A stretch of DNA of 64,000 bases from the NCBI GenBank assembly GCA_036768485.1, contig JAVLUZ010000418.1, forward strand, positions 57,343 to 121,342. Reading direction: 5' to 3'. The stretch's first letter is position 1, and each line of letters begins with the position of its first letter. The notes below the pieces were generated by a model. It was not told where the DNA came from. It saw only the letters and a list, made by a program, of their open reading frames with translations, and made no database searches. This document shows positions 25,120-36,503 of the stretch, in pieces. The stretch is from Mermis nigrescens. Lineage: Eukaryota > Nematoda > Enoplea > Mermithida > Mermithidae. The position numbers and the translations under genes are program-made.

Positions 25120-26600
25120 CTCAACACTCCCACCGTCTCAACATTCCCACTGTATCAACATTTCCATTGTCTCAACATTCCCACTCGAATTCTCGACACT
25201 CCCACTGTCTCAACATTCCCACTGTCGCAATGCTAAATGGGACCATATATGAGCATGAAGAGTCTGGGTGGGGTCTAGAGACCCTCTCTCACCCAAGAAT
25301 CTGGCGAACTTCCTAGAATTGTTATCGTTGATACCTTTTGGGACTTGATCCCGTCTGGAGCCCCATAATTTTTACGCTGCCCATGCATGAACGGTAAATT
25401 TCACTTAAGGGCGATAAGATTTACAACTTTGTACATATTCCAGTTCAGTTTTAGGATTTTAAATATCACTAAATGGTGATAAGATCTACGACCTTGCACA
25501 TATTCTACTTCAACGGATTTAGGATTTTACTGACACGGATGCCATATGCCACTGTTTTGCAATTTCAATGGCGAAGCTATGGTAATTAGTTAGCAAGATT
25601 TAATGTCATCAAAAAATACATTAAGATGCAGGTATTGCGGAATGCGTTTCATTTTTATCAACATGCGTGATGATAACAACGCGATATCCATTAACGGTTT
25701 AACCAAGAAGATATATTTAGTGATTCAAATAACCGCGTGCTTTTTCAATCAGCTGTTCAAGCTGGACCCCGATGATTTCGCGTGCAAAATTTTCTTTGGC
25801 ACGCACTGTTCCATTGTCCACAGCGACATAACGAGGATCCCGTGGACGGGCTGGAGCTCCTGCCTGAAGTTGGCGGGTCCTGACCTTTAATGTTAGTTAA
25901 CATTACATAAAGATTATATATCTTCTTGGTTAAACTGTTAATGGATATAGCGATGTTATCATCACGCATGTTGATAAAAATGAAACGCATTTCGCGATAC
26001 CTGCATCTTAATATATTTTTTGATGACATTAAATCTTGCTAACTAATTACTATAGCTTCGCCATTGAAATTGCAAAACAGTGGCATGTGGCACCGTGTCA
26101 GTAAAATCCTAAATACGTTGAAGTAGAATATGTGCAAGTTCGTAGATCTTATCACCATTAAGTGATATTTAAAATTCTAATTCTGAACTGGAATATGTGC
26201 AAGGTTGTAAATCTTATCGCCCTTAAGTGAAATTTACCGTTCATGCATGGGCAGCGTAAAAATTATGGGGCTCCAGACGGGATCAAGTCCCAAAAAGTAT
26301 CAACGATAACAATTCTAGGAAGTTCGCCAGATTCTTGGGCGAGAGGGGGTCTCTAGACCCCACCCAGACTCTTCATGCTCATATATGGTCCTGTTTAGCA
26401 TTGCGACAGTGGGAATGTTGAGACAGTGGGAGTGTTGAGAATTCGAGTGGGAGTGTTGAGACAAAGGGAATGTTGAGACAGTGGGAATATTGAGACAGTG
26501 GGAATCTTGAGACAGTGGGAGTGTTGGGAATTCGAGTGGGAGTGTTGAGACAGTGGGAATGTTGAGAAAGTGGGAATGTTGAGAAAGTGGGAGTGTTGAG
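25120..26600. mobile_element. Foldback element with ~600-680 bp arms
   Basis: Left arm 25120-25716 and right arm about 25916-26600 are inverted copies. The outer part of each arm is a 17-bp-type minisatellite built on CTCAACATTCCCACTG. A spacer at 25717-25915 is not repeated elsewhere in the window. The element lies between the ExoII/ExoIII part and the SDVDILRRC part of the polymerase pseudogene. The His/Ser/Pro-rich ORFs are minisatellite artefacts. No flanking duplication could be resolved. Confidence 0.88.
25738..25893 (-). other. Unrecognised ORF fragment in the foldback spacer
   Basis: The minus strand is open here in a frame containing RDPRYVAVDNGTVRAKENF and then a short helical-looking tail. 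The local base composition is more GC-rich than the arms. I do not recognise the protein. It may be a captured gene fragment or chance. Confidence 0.3.
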
Positions 26601-28650
26601 ACGTTACCAAAAAAAAAACAAAAAACGAAGCACTCGATTGAAAAGAAGAGCTTGTAGAATACTTTAATTCGGATGTAGATATTTTGAGACGTTGTTGTTT
26701 GAAGTTCCGTCAAATTTTCATTGACGAAACGGGCGTAGATCCTTTTCTTATTAGTTTAACAATAACATTGGCCTGTAATCACGTTTTTGTGAAAATTTAC
26801 ATCTGACAAGAAGTTATTGGCATCGTTCCAGCTCACGGATACCGGTCTCAGGAAAACCCATCAATAATAGCAATGAAATGGTTAAAATGGTTTTCAGAAA
26901 CTCAAAATATTCGCATTAGACATAAATTAAACAGAGGCGAGTGCGTTGACCGTTATTTGTTATCGTTATTTGTTATTTTTCGTCCTTTGGGCGGTTTAAG
27001 GTCGACAGGATCTCGGGAACTACAATCTACGAATTCAACGGTTGTTACTATCAAAGGTGTACAAAATGTAGTACTGTAACTAGAAATTAGCGAACACTAG
27101 ACAATCGGACGTTCGAGGAAGCCTATCAGGCTACTGTTAATAGAGGCGTAAAGCGTTAGAAAATTTGGGTTATACAGTTGTAGAAAATTGGGATGTGAAT
27201 TGAAGCGATAGCTTGAACAGAATGTAAATATGAAACGTTTTTTCGATTCTGTAAATTTTGCAATTCCGTTATTGCCGAGAGGAGCATTTTACGGCGGCCG
27301 TACAAATGCTGTAAAGTTGTATCACGAATGTAAAGAAGGCGAAAAAATATCCTATACAGATGCATGTAGATTGTATCCTTGGGTATGTAAGACTGGCAAA
27401 TTTCCTCTAAAGCACCTTGTAATTATCACTGAAAATTTTGTTTCATTGCATGATAAAGCGTATAATGGTTTCATTAAATGTACAGTCGTTCCCCTTGTGG
27501 GTTGTACCACCCAATCTTACCTTTCAGACACGACGGCAAATTATTAATCCCCCTCTTCCGGACCTGTGTTTTCGAAAAGCAGGACGTCTGTGAGCATTCA
27601 GACGGAGAGAGATCAATCACGGGTGCCTGGATTTCCTTAGGATTGTACAAAGCAATCGACAAAGGCTATAACGTAACAAAAATCCACAAAGTTCGGCACT
27701 ATACAGAAATCGAAAAATATGACCCAAAGACCAAAGAGGGCGGACTTTTCACAGAGGTTATAAACACGTTTTTATGATTGGAGCAGCAGGCGGACGGGTG
27801 GCCAAAAGGATGCACAACAGAAGAGGAAATAGATGAATATATCATGTGATACGAGGAAGTCAAAGGTATAAGGTTAGACAGGCAGAAAATTGAGAAAAAC
27901 TAAGGTATGCGCGCGTTAGCTAAAATCATGTTTAGTTTATTTTGGGGAAAATTTGGTCAGCACAATAGTTTATCTCAGGTCGAATATTTAACCGAGTCGG
28001 AAAAATTTGTAAAGTTAATGTTCGATCCTACGAAAAAAGTTAGCACTGGACAGTTTCTAGGCGAGCGCATAGCATGTACAACCATGTTGTAGGAGACGAA
28101 TTTTTAGAAGCCTTGAACAACACAAATCCGGTAATAGCTTCTTATGTAAGGGCAAAAGCTAGTCTAAAATTGTATTCATATTTAGAAAAATTAGACACGC
28201 GCATTATATATTTCGACACCGATTTAATCATGTATTTTAGTCGAAAAAATTATAATTACACGGTTCAAATAGGTCGTTACTTGGGCGATATAACCGACGA
28301 GCTTAGCGGTTATGGGGATGGGGCTTACATTTGTGAATTCGTAGCGGGGGGGGGCAAAAAAGTACGCATATAGGGTTACTATTGACGGGAAAAGTATTGT
28401 GAATCTTACTCCCAAAATTCGGGTGTTCCGTTTAACATGCAACACTAGGAAACAGATCGATTTTGATATAATAAAACAAATGGTCATCGGTTTCTATTCC
28501 GGAAACGAGATCATAAAGACCGTTTTGGGAAAGAAATTCCTAAGGGATAATATGAGAAACGTTTTTACCGCGTTGTAAAAAAAGGAGTATAGGGTTGTGT
28601 ATGATAAACGTTCTTTGGTCCCCGATTGTACTTTAGAGTTCGGCTTTTGA

Positions 28651-28966
28651 TTGTAGAGTGCACATGTTACCCTGGTGAGCGTTCGTTTTCGATTTTGTTT
28701 TGTTGTACATTCTCAGCCTTACCCCGCGATCCGGTTTAATGGCGGTTGGGGTGTACAGTGTGCCTGGTGAAGTGAAAAGTTGCGTGCGCTACCTCCCTGA
28801 AAAGAATTTGTTGGCGCACATATACTTGTTTGACTGGCCGAGCAGTGAATAAATACACACGTTATTTATACCCTGCGTTCATACACTGTCCTATTTCCTG
28901 TTTGTACATTGTGCTAAGAATGTTTTTTACATTATCTCGTGGCTGGCGAGCTTCATACGTCCCCAT
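28651..28966 (+). other. Segment between the polymerase and the right inverted-repeat arm
   Basis: It is more GC-rich than its surroundings. A 38-codon ORF starts at the ATG near 28737 and ends at TGA before 'ataaatacac'. It is too short to identify and could be the tail of another Polinton gene left by an internal deletion. Confidence 0.3.
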
Positions 28967-30190
28967 CATGCCAGCTGGGGTCATTGATGCAGTAATCCTG
29001 CATTCATGATGCAGGATTGGAGCAATTTTAATTCTTAGGCTCTAAACAGCTTTCGATCAATCTGAGACAACGGAATTGAGTGCTGAAACTCATATTTTTC
29101 CATCCACATTATTCCATTTTTCTCTTTTTTGGCCGATGGATGACTTCCTATTATTTTGACAAAAAAAGGTAAAACAGCACACTTTCAGGACAATTTTACA
29201 GAAATATTTTTGAACATTACAAAAATCTTTCACACCTTGACAAAGAATTCTCACAACTTGACAAAAATATTTCACAAGTTGCCAAAAAATTTTCACAACT
29301 TGACAAAAAATTTTCACAATGTGACAAAAATATTTCACAACCTTACAAAAATATTCCACAACTTTACAAAAATATATCAATGATTCTTTTTAAACAGCAA
29401 AGATTTTGGTAGTATGCAGACCGATGCAAATGAGTGGGAGAAGAGACATGCACCTATGGGAAGGGGGCCTGAATAGAAAAGTTACTGGAAATCGATAAAA
29501 ATTAAAATTTGTTGCTGCAATGACTGTCAATTTATGCCTATTTTTGAGGCTAAAAAGAAGCACTACCCCTAAAGCCGCCATACTTCGCATCTGTGGATGA
29601 GATGCTCAAAATCCTCAAAAAACACTTGAAATTGTGAAATTGCGAATTTTTTCACGTTATTTTATGTCAGCATACGACGATTTATCATATCATATTTCTC
29701 TTACCCGATATATTCGCTGATCTGTATAGCTGCCTCTTTTATTTTTTACTGTGAATTTTAGCAAAATTAATTGTACATCACTTATTTATTCTTGACATGT
29801 TGTAAACGTGCTTTCTTCGAACAATAAATAAAACATAAGTACGTCACAACGAGACATGCACGTTGGGGGCGTCTCAGAATAGAAAAATTTCTGGATAAAA
29901 TAACACAAAGAGTTCGGAAACAGGAAAAATGATTGAAATTGACCAGAAACGTAGTTTTTGAGCGATTTTAGCATTTTTTCAAAAAAAAATTCGTTGATAC
30001 CCCCAGATCGACCATGCGACCTGAGGAACAACACTGCGAGACAGACCATGCTATAACAGGCGGCGCAATGGGTCCTAACTGTTCAATTTCACTGTACTTT
30101 AACATTGCTCCCTCAGCCTACCTCATGGAGCAGATTTTTATGCCATCGCCTATGTTATAACACAGTCTATCCTACAGCGTTACCCCCATG
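28967..30190 (-). repeat. Right arm of the large inverted repeat
   Basis: Reverse complement of the left arm (20605-22064). It has a shorter minisatellite at 29155-29385 and the same flanking block (29400-29590). Beyond the shared part, 30148-30187 forms an inverted partner with 30029-30063 ('ctataacaggcg' against 'cgcctatgttataaca'), so this end carries an extra stem not seen at the left end. Confidence 0.7.
29155..29385 (-). repeat. 20-21 bp minisatellite in the right arm
   Basis: About 11 units of the reverse complement of the left-arm unit (ACTTGACAAAAATATTTCACA). It is shorter than the left array, so the two arms have changed independently. Confidence 0.88.
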
Positions 30191-30241
30191 GTGAAAGTGT
30201 ACACGACTAATACCAGATAAGCGCTCAAGCTTTATTGATGT

Positions 30242-30517
30242 TTGCCATCGATCTACCTATTGTCCATGACAGATAATATGCTGCTTCAACGAGTAAAAGA
30301 CTTATTCGGTTATGATAGGTTCCGTAAACCTACTTATTTAGAGGAAGGAGAATCAAATATTGTCAACAGAGCAGAGGTGAAGGGAGATGCCGTCAACATC
30401 AGAGATCTAGATTGCCAACATAGGGGAATGAGATGGGGGCACCCAAACTTGGTCGTCCTCTACCACCTCCTCTTGAGTCAAAAAATTTTCGTTCCCCCCC
30501 CCGTATTCCGGCCGTAA
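30242..30517 (+). other. Unrecognised 91-codon ORF
   Basis: The first 60 residues (for example RVKDLFGYDRFRKPTYLEE) have a balanced composition unlike random AT-rich DNA. The end runs into a C-run. It lies just outside the inverted-repeat arm. A 'catgacag' acceptor-like site near 30270 would allow part of it to be an exon. I cannot name it. Confidence 0.3.
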
Positions 30518-30826
30518 CTTAGTTTTTCTTTGCAATTTTCATTTGATTTTCCCATTATTGACTAAGAGTCTAAGAAACGACTGGAACCACACCTAAAATT
30601 TTGAGTCGTTACGCATATGATTGTTACTGTTTTGACTTGGGTAAATAATTTTCTATTAAGTTAGTCACTGAGCTGCGAGTTGGTCAGATGGATGAATTGA
30701 CGCTTCTGAGTTCAGCGTAAATCTATGGGAATTACGCCCGGTATGGATCAAATAAAGAAAACTTAGTTTGGCAAATTTAGAAGCTGAAGTTGTCCTTCAA
30801 AATGCTTGTTTGTTAACAATAATATC

Positions 30827-31392
30827 CTGGGTACCCCCAATATATGCGTGTTCCTTCAATCACAGCTATAAAGGCACAAATGAGAGGAAGGTACAATTTT
30901 TAAAAGATATATAATCAAAAAATTCACAGTGCGTGTCTTTTATATTATTTTACACTCAAGGCGAAGCTAATAATGAGCGCTTAAAGTTTACACCAAAAAT
31001 CCAAATCTCTACTAATTGCTTACAGAGACGCTCAATTCTTTTTGATGTTGGCCGTAAGAATCTGACAGAAATTGTCGAAACTAACTGGCTCTCCTAAGAT
31101 TGAGGATAATGTTGAATGTCTATTTTTTAATTCCCTACTCTCAAACAACTTAGTATAACTGTTTGATACAATTTTTCGTTTTTTTTAAACTGTAAAGCAT
31201 TCTATAAAAACAGAGGGCGAAAAACACGTTTTATCTTTTCTCGCTTGAAGAGCAACCTATATATAATGTTAAAATGTGCAATGTCTCAAGGTTTACACAT
31301 TGCATTTGATAACGTTTCTTTGCAATCATTATTGACTTATTCCTAGGAGTGCAAAGTTTTTACTGTATACCCCTCCCACGCCTATGTGTGGT
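30827..31392 (+). repeat. Diverged family B fragment ending in a MITE A terminus
   Basis: 'gggtacccccaatatatg', 'cagctataa.gg.ca' and a 'gtgcg' block echo the start of copies 54109 and 60985. Near 31375-31392 the sequence 'cctcccacgcctatgtgtg' is a MITE A end in reverse. It is strongly diverged. Confidence 0.4.
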
Positions 31393-31602
31393 CCAGGCTT
31401 GTTCCTATACATTTAAGTCTAATGCACGAAACCTTGTGCGTGGATTACAATTTCTGAATCAATGCAAACTGATTACAAAACTTGTTTGAACTAAGTGATT
31501 TCATATGTTTTTTCATTAGCCTATGAATAACTCCTTAATGCTTAATAAATATTATGGTTTTGAATTATAGCGTATAAAATTCTCTGCAAAGGCCCTGCTA
31601 TC

Positions 31603-32022
31603 ATAGTCTGTTTCACATAATCTTGTGGCTTCTAAGATTTTTTGATGACGTAAACTGACCAGCTTTCTGAAGTTACAGATCAATTCAGCGCATTTATGGA
31701 AATGTTAATTTACACCAGCTTAAAATTGTTAAATCAAAACCGCAAGCTTTTGCTATACAGACTATACGTAGGTACATATCTATAGTCTATTTTACGAAAC
31801 CTTACGTAAGGAAGTTAATATTCAGCGATCAAGTCAGCAGCTACAAAAGTACTTTCTAAGCAGCTCACTGTAATGAACTTTTGCATAGTGAAATTTCATA
31901 CTCATATGAATTGCTATGCACCAGTATCATGATTGCTGCTTCAGTTTAACCGATTCTTGTAATCGATTTACATTGACCCAAGGATTGTTGTCCAATGCAC
32001 AAGGTTACATGAAACAGACTTT
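31603..32022. mobile_element. Small MITE with ~25-bp TIRs
   Basis: The left end at 31605 reads AGTCTGTTTCACATAATC. The right end, on the other strand from 32020, reads AGTCTGTTTCATGTAACC, followed by CTTGTG on both sides. A third related phrase lies at 31780. There is no ORF. The target duplication is not clear. Confidence 0.55.
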
Positions 32023-32197
32023 AGGCTAAATCACATAACCTGTCATTATCGCCAGAGAAAATTTACATATTTTTGCACATTACAATGTTTCGAAGATTAC
32101 ACAGATTGTATTACGCATTACACAGATCGTTTATTGTTTTCCGCTTCCTTCTTGAACAGCGAGTTGCTTCTACTTCGCTCCCTCAATAAGAAGGAAC

Positions 32198-33924
32198 ATG
32201 ACGAATTACTTCGATGTATGCATTAAATTATTAGAGATTACCGCGTCGATTGCCGTAGTTGTTTTGTATCTGGTGCCTGTCCGGTTTAAAGTAAATCCAG
32301 CTGCAGTTGGAACGGCTAAATATTTGGACAATTCCGAGGAAACTATGGTCAAATTTAGACATTTGTACTGTTCCCGACAAGCTTCTTACAGTTTAAGCCC
32401 GAATCAGCTAAAACAGCGACTTGCAGCATCCGGCTCACTGGACAAATATCAGGAGACTCAAGTACTTGATATCTAATTTTAGTACCATCTATTTGTATCA
32501 AAGACGATTGTTTCAAACCTTTTCATCTCATTTCTGTAACTAATCATATATAGCAATTTGACTAGAATTGAAAGCACATTTTTTCTACTTTCCATTTGCT
32601 GAAATTCTAATCGGGTCGGGAACAAAAAGAATTATCGTTTAAAATATCATGAGGAAAAAGTTTTTTGCTTCGGGAAGAATGAAGTTTGGTCACCGGATAG
32701 TTTGGCTGACATTTTTTGATTTACAATTACTCTCAGCCATTTTGAGTAATTATTGACTGGTAGTAAAGCTAACTAGCTAAAACTATATGGCTAGCCAGAA
32801 TTCGAACCCAGACTTTCTGGTTACAGGTTAAGCCAAGCTTTATGAATTTTTATTTTTACAATCCTGTTATACATGCAAAAAAAGGTGATAATTCGGACTT
32901 AGAGGTCGGACCTTAGAGTCGAGGTTAGCTTGCATAGTAGGCTCACTTGCATGTAATTTCAGAAATTTATTTCTTGTATTTGACTGATGCAAGCGAACAG
33001 GTTGCATTAGAAAGTTTGGTAATGAAAGAGCAGATAATTTTAAAACATACGATCAATTTTTTGTATAAAAAATGTACTGGAGGATCTCTGCTTCCCTTTT
33101 ATAATCCGAATATTGCAATATATTTTAAAATAAGACTAAAGGGGAATATATGTCGATTTAGGTGTTTTATAAATCCTAGAAACCATCTCTACATATATAC
33201 AAGTTATAGATTAATTAGATTTATAATCGCTTCAGTTCTGAAGTTAAATGGATTCATGGATTATACTAATTTGGCTCAGATCCGCACCCTATCCTCAAGC
33301 AACCTCTGTTAAGCCGTTCAACCTCTGATTTTTCCTTAACACCGATTGCTGAATTCATAATTAAAAAATATATAGCATCCTAATTTTCATAAATTGATAA
33401 TGAGCGCGCATCCTAATTTTCGTGAATTACTGACGAAACACGTATCAGAATAAATTTAAAATATTGTCGTCCAAGATTAGTCTTAAGCCACTTTGTTTCA
33501 TTCATAGAAATAAGTGTTTTGACTGAATAGGTTTGTATATACATCTTCATGCGCAGGCATTATTGGGGTGTCTCGAAAACAGCGATGATAAGTCAGAGTG
33601 TATGTGTTTGGGCCACTACTGGATAATCATGTCTGTAGCTTCCACATTGCTTAACACTGTGGCGTGCATTATGGACCTAGTTTCCATGATATCTAATTGG
33701 GATGCTCCTCCAGCAACAGTTTTAGCCGGATTTTCTACCTTCTTTTGCACAGTCGTAAGCTGTGGAGGCAACGTTTTGGCTGGAGCGTTGACGTGGCACT
33801 ATATGATAACAAAGTAAGGCTATATTAAGTCAGATTGCACTAGTAATGCAGAAGAGATCCGAGCCTGTTTTAGGAATTGATTATTTTCTTTTTATTCAGT
33901 GTTTGCCTGAGATGGCAAATATAA
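32198..33924 (+). CDS. Tentative small multi-span membrane protein gene, three exons
   Basis: I do not recognise the family; a MARVEL- or tetraspan-like topology is a guess. Exon 1 starts at the ATG 32198. Residues 8-30 are hydrophobic (KLLEITASIAVVVLYLVP). The exon could end before GTAAAT at 32291 or before GTACTT at 32462, both phase 0; the frame stays open to 32476. Exon 2 at 33557-33813 follows a CAG acceptor in the same phase. It encodes two or three hydrophobic segments (YWIIMSVASTLLNTVACIM; a Gly/Ala-rich stretch near its end) and stops before a strong GTAAGG donor. A terminal exon at 33900-33924, after 'tttttattcag', would add eight residues and a stop. Exon 2 is the best-supported part. 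Confidence 0.45.
32783..32850 (-). tRNA. tRNA-like remnant (Thr-like), probably a pseudogene
   Basis: On the minus strand a T-arm-like GGGTTCGAATTC with a weak stem follows a possible TGT anticodon region. No good D-arm or acceptor stem is visible. It lies in the first intron of the tentative membrane gene. It could be a SINE remnant. Confidence 0.3.
32862..33556 (+). other. Intronic sequence with a 121-codon ORF not called
   Basis: The ORF at 32947-33312 is open but Ile/Leu/Tyr/Asn-rich, as expected for AT-rich noncoding DNA, and it has no domain. I treat it as part of the intron. Confidence 0.35.
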
Positions 33925-35417
33925 TTCGAAGAATAAATTACCTGCGCATGTAAAGCAGAAGTTATTTCCTGTAACCGTATATGGATGAAGGCCGGTTTTC
34001 CCATCGAAACAGCTGCCCACTTTTTCGGTTGGTTGTCGTTTTGCAGTTTTGCAAAATGGTTCTTTGGTTGTTTGACTGGTTGCTTAATAATTGATTGCTT
34101 AATTATTAGCCGGTGGGGAAAAAATAGTTTCATGAAAATCCGCCATGTATTGAGGGAGCTATAGGAATCCATAGTTCACAATTCAGCAGTGCTTAAGAAT
34201 ATGCAGTTTTGACATTTATCCTGCAAGTCGGGTTTCTCTTAATTTTTTAAGCTAAAGCTTGATTTTAGATGAAGGGTAATTTTTAGGCTGTTTATGTCGG
34301 TATTACTCTTGCTTAGATCGACATTTAGCTGCTTAGGTCGACTTATAGACGTTTGGATAAAAATTTGCATAAGTTTGCATATATAAAGCGCAAAAAAGAT
34401 TTGCAAGTAAAAAGATTGATATATTCGTCATCAGTATATCGGAAAAATGACACGCAATTATTTTCAGGCGAAAATATAAAACCGTGAATATCATGAACCA
34501 GTACTCAATCACGGAAAACACGAATTTAGTGGTAAAATCTGGAATATTTCGGGAGACAATTAGCAGTATTCAATCAAACTTATTTCCCGCACCTTATTCT
34601 AACGACTTCAGCACGTTTTGCAAATAATCTGGAATTTCTAAACCCACTTTTACGGATTTCTGACGGAACCCATATCCTGCCTTCATTCCAGAAAAAGTTG
34701 AAATTTCTTGAAGTGCATCTGAAGGAACATTAGAATGAATTTCACACACTTTTAAGCTGATAGGCAGAAAATTTTTAAGCAATCCGCGCCGCTTTTATTG
34801 TTTTTGTATAACTTTTTTATTCCAAACGGCCCACGTTTGAGGATGTCATACTGAATATATCATAAAATTATGGCGCTGCGTGCAGAATTAAGTATGTCCC
34901 GTGTTGCTTTCTTTGCAATTTACTAGAATCGAGTCAAGTAAGACAACTTTTCAAAAGGATCGAGCGTGGATGTATCATTGAAAAATCATTTTTGCGGCTC
35001 TCTTATGCAATGTTTAGAAGACGAGATGCTATACCTTATGAATTATCTGTGATATTAATATAAACTGCATTTTCTGATCCTCCTTGATCTGTTCAACTTT
35101 TAGACTTAACGATTCAACCTTTTTGGAAAATTTCTTAGCCTTTTCAAGCCAGCCGATTGTAATGTTGGTAAATATAGGACGAACAAACTGATCATGTTTC
35201 AAGAAAATGATCTACTGGGGGTCTGCGAGTGGCCAGAACTTATCAGGGGTCAGAGTAATGGAAAAAATTGATAATTTATTGACGTTTCTCATGAAGCGCT
35301 ATATCAAAAAAATCATTAAAAAAACCGTAATAATTTAATTTTGGGAATCTACCGGATTTTGGAAGAAGGTTCAGTAACCGACGCTGTGTGGAGTAATATT
35401 AATCGGGTAGGGGACAC
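33925..35417. other. No gene seen
   Basis: Short ORFs only, on the minus strand, none with a domain. If the membrane gene has further exons they should lie here, but I could not identify one with matching phase. Confidence 0.45.
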
Positions 35418-35602
35418 TTGGCCAGCATATTCAGATGGCCAGCGTATTCAGATGGCCAGCCTACTTCAGATGGCCAGCATATTCAGATGGCCAGCATATT
35501 CAGATGACCAGCATATTCAGATGGACAGTGTATCCGATGGCCAGCGTATTCAGATGGCCAGCCTACTAGTTCAGATGGCCAGCGTATTCAGATGGCCAGC
35601 AG
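35418..35602 (+). repeat. 17-bp minisatellite (GGCCAGCRTATTCAGAT)
   Basis: About ten units, some shortened. The reverse complement of the same unit forms two arrays at 37070-37155 and 37389-37515, so the arrays flank the intervening 1.5 kb in inverted orientation. Confidence 0.9.
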
Positions 35603-35716
35603 CAGTAAGGCCTATAAAGGTTAAGAAAAAAATTAAAGATTGGCTTCCCCATCCACTACAGTATTACCAACACACCGCGGTGTGATTATTGCTGAGATAC
35701 TGTAAGTGGTCGCAAC

Positions 35717-35980
35717 CATAGGTGGGCAGCACCAAAATTCTGGGGGAGGGGTGAAAAAATTTTTAAAGGTTAAAAAATGGTCTTAAAAGTGGTCGTATGG
35801 CGAAAACAAACACCATTTTTCGACGTTTCTCATCGAGCACTATCTAATGGCATCAAAAAATCGCTAAAAAAGCAAAAAAAATTTTCAAAATTTGAATTCT
35901 GAGCGGGGGGGTATTTTGATTTCTGGGGGGGGTATTTCAACTTCTGGGGGTGCATACCCCCAAACCCTACACCAGGTGTG
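35717..35980 (-). mobile_element. MITE A, first of a tandem pair
   Basis: It runs from CATAGGTGGGCAGC to ACCAGGTGTG. It is flanked by gtcgcaac at 35709-35716 and 35981-35988. Confidence 0.9.
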
Positions 35981-35988
35981 GTCGCAAC

Positions 35989-36213
35989 CATATGTGGGCA
36001 GCAAGAAAATTCAGGGAGCCGCAAGATTTTTGGAAGGTCAAAAATGGCCTTAAAAATGGTGGTGTGGCGAAAAAACACCATTTTTCGACGTTTCTCATCG
36101 AGCACCATCCATTGGCATCATAAAATTGCAAAAAAACTTTAAAAAAATTTCAAAAATTGAATTCTGGGGTGGTTTTGATTTCTGGGGGTACATATCCCCC
36201 ACGCCCAGGTGTG
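35989..36213 (-). mobile_element. MITE A, second of a tandem pair
   Basis: It runs from CATATGTGGGCAGC to GCCCAGGTGTG. It is flanked by gtcgcaac at 35981-35988 and 36214-36221, so both elements share the middle 8-mer. Confidence 0.9.
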
Positions 36214-36503
36214 GTCGCAACTCCTAAAGGCTGTAACCTTCGCCATACAAATCTAGCTTCCTATTTATTAACCCCGGAGGGATGAGACCATACACAGACA
36301 GCAAGAGCATTCTCGGGGTCTAAATGAAGTAAAGTTCAAAACAATGCAAAAATTGCAATTCTGAGGTTATTGTGCCAATCATCGATTTCTAGTGGTTTCC
36401 CAATGTGTGCATTGATTACTATATCTTGATAATATTTAGGATTACTTATGTATGTGCATCTAGTAGCGCATTCGAACACGGTGGCGCAGTTGGCACCGAC
36501 GAC

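Larger units (their letters stand above)
22666..28650 (+). pseudogene. polB: Polinton/Maverick-type protein-primed DNA polymerase B, decayed
   Basis: In Polintons this family B polymerase copies the element from a protein primer. The reading starts at the ATG 22666. It shifts frame several times and carries in-frame stops. Seen in order: a long N-terminal region (about 22930-23700, with PSLDWHVIIPF at 23268); a Cys-rich segment with YYCETC (23884); exonuclease ExoI, an Asp and a Glu split by a frameshift (about 24550); ExoII with an HNARRFDSQF-like stretch (about 24772); SDVDILRRC (26667); polymerase motif A YTDACRLYPWV (27354); motif B SLFWGKFGQ (27935); motif C YFDTD (28208); and a typical C-terminus ending at the TGA 28648-28650. 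It is interrupted by a MITE (23965-24232) and a foldback (25120-26600). Motif A has Arg where Ser is usual. No integrase, ATPase, protease or capsid gene was seen nearby. Confidence 0.9.

Noticed and set aside
25116..26713. His/Ser/Pro-rich ORFs (SQHSHCLNIPTV)
   Set aside because: They read through the foldback's minisatellite arms and match on both strands because of the inversion.
32947..33312. 121-codon + strand ORF
   Set aside because: Amino-acid composition follows the AT bias, no domain is seen, and it lies in the presumed intron of the membrane gene.
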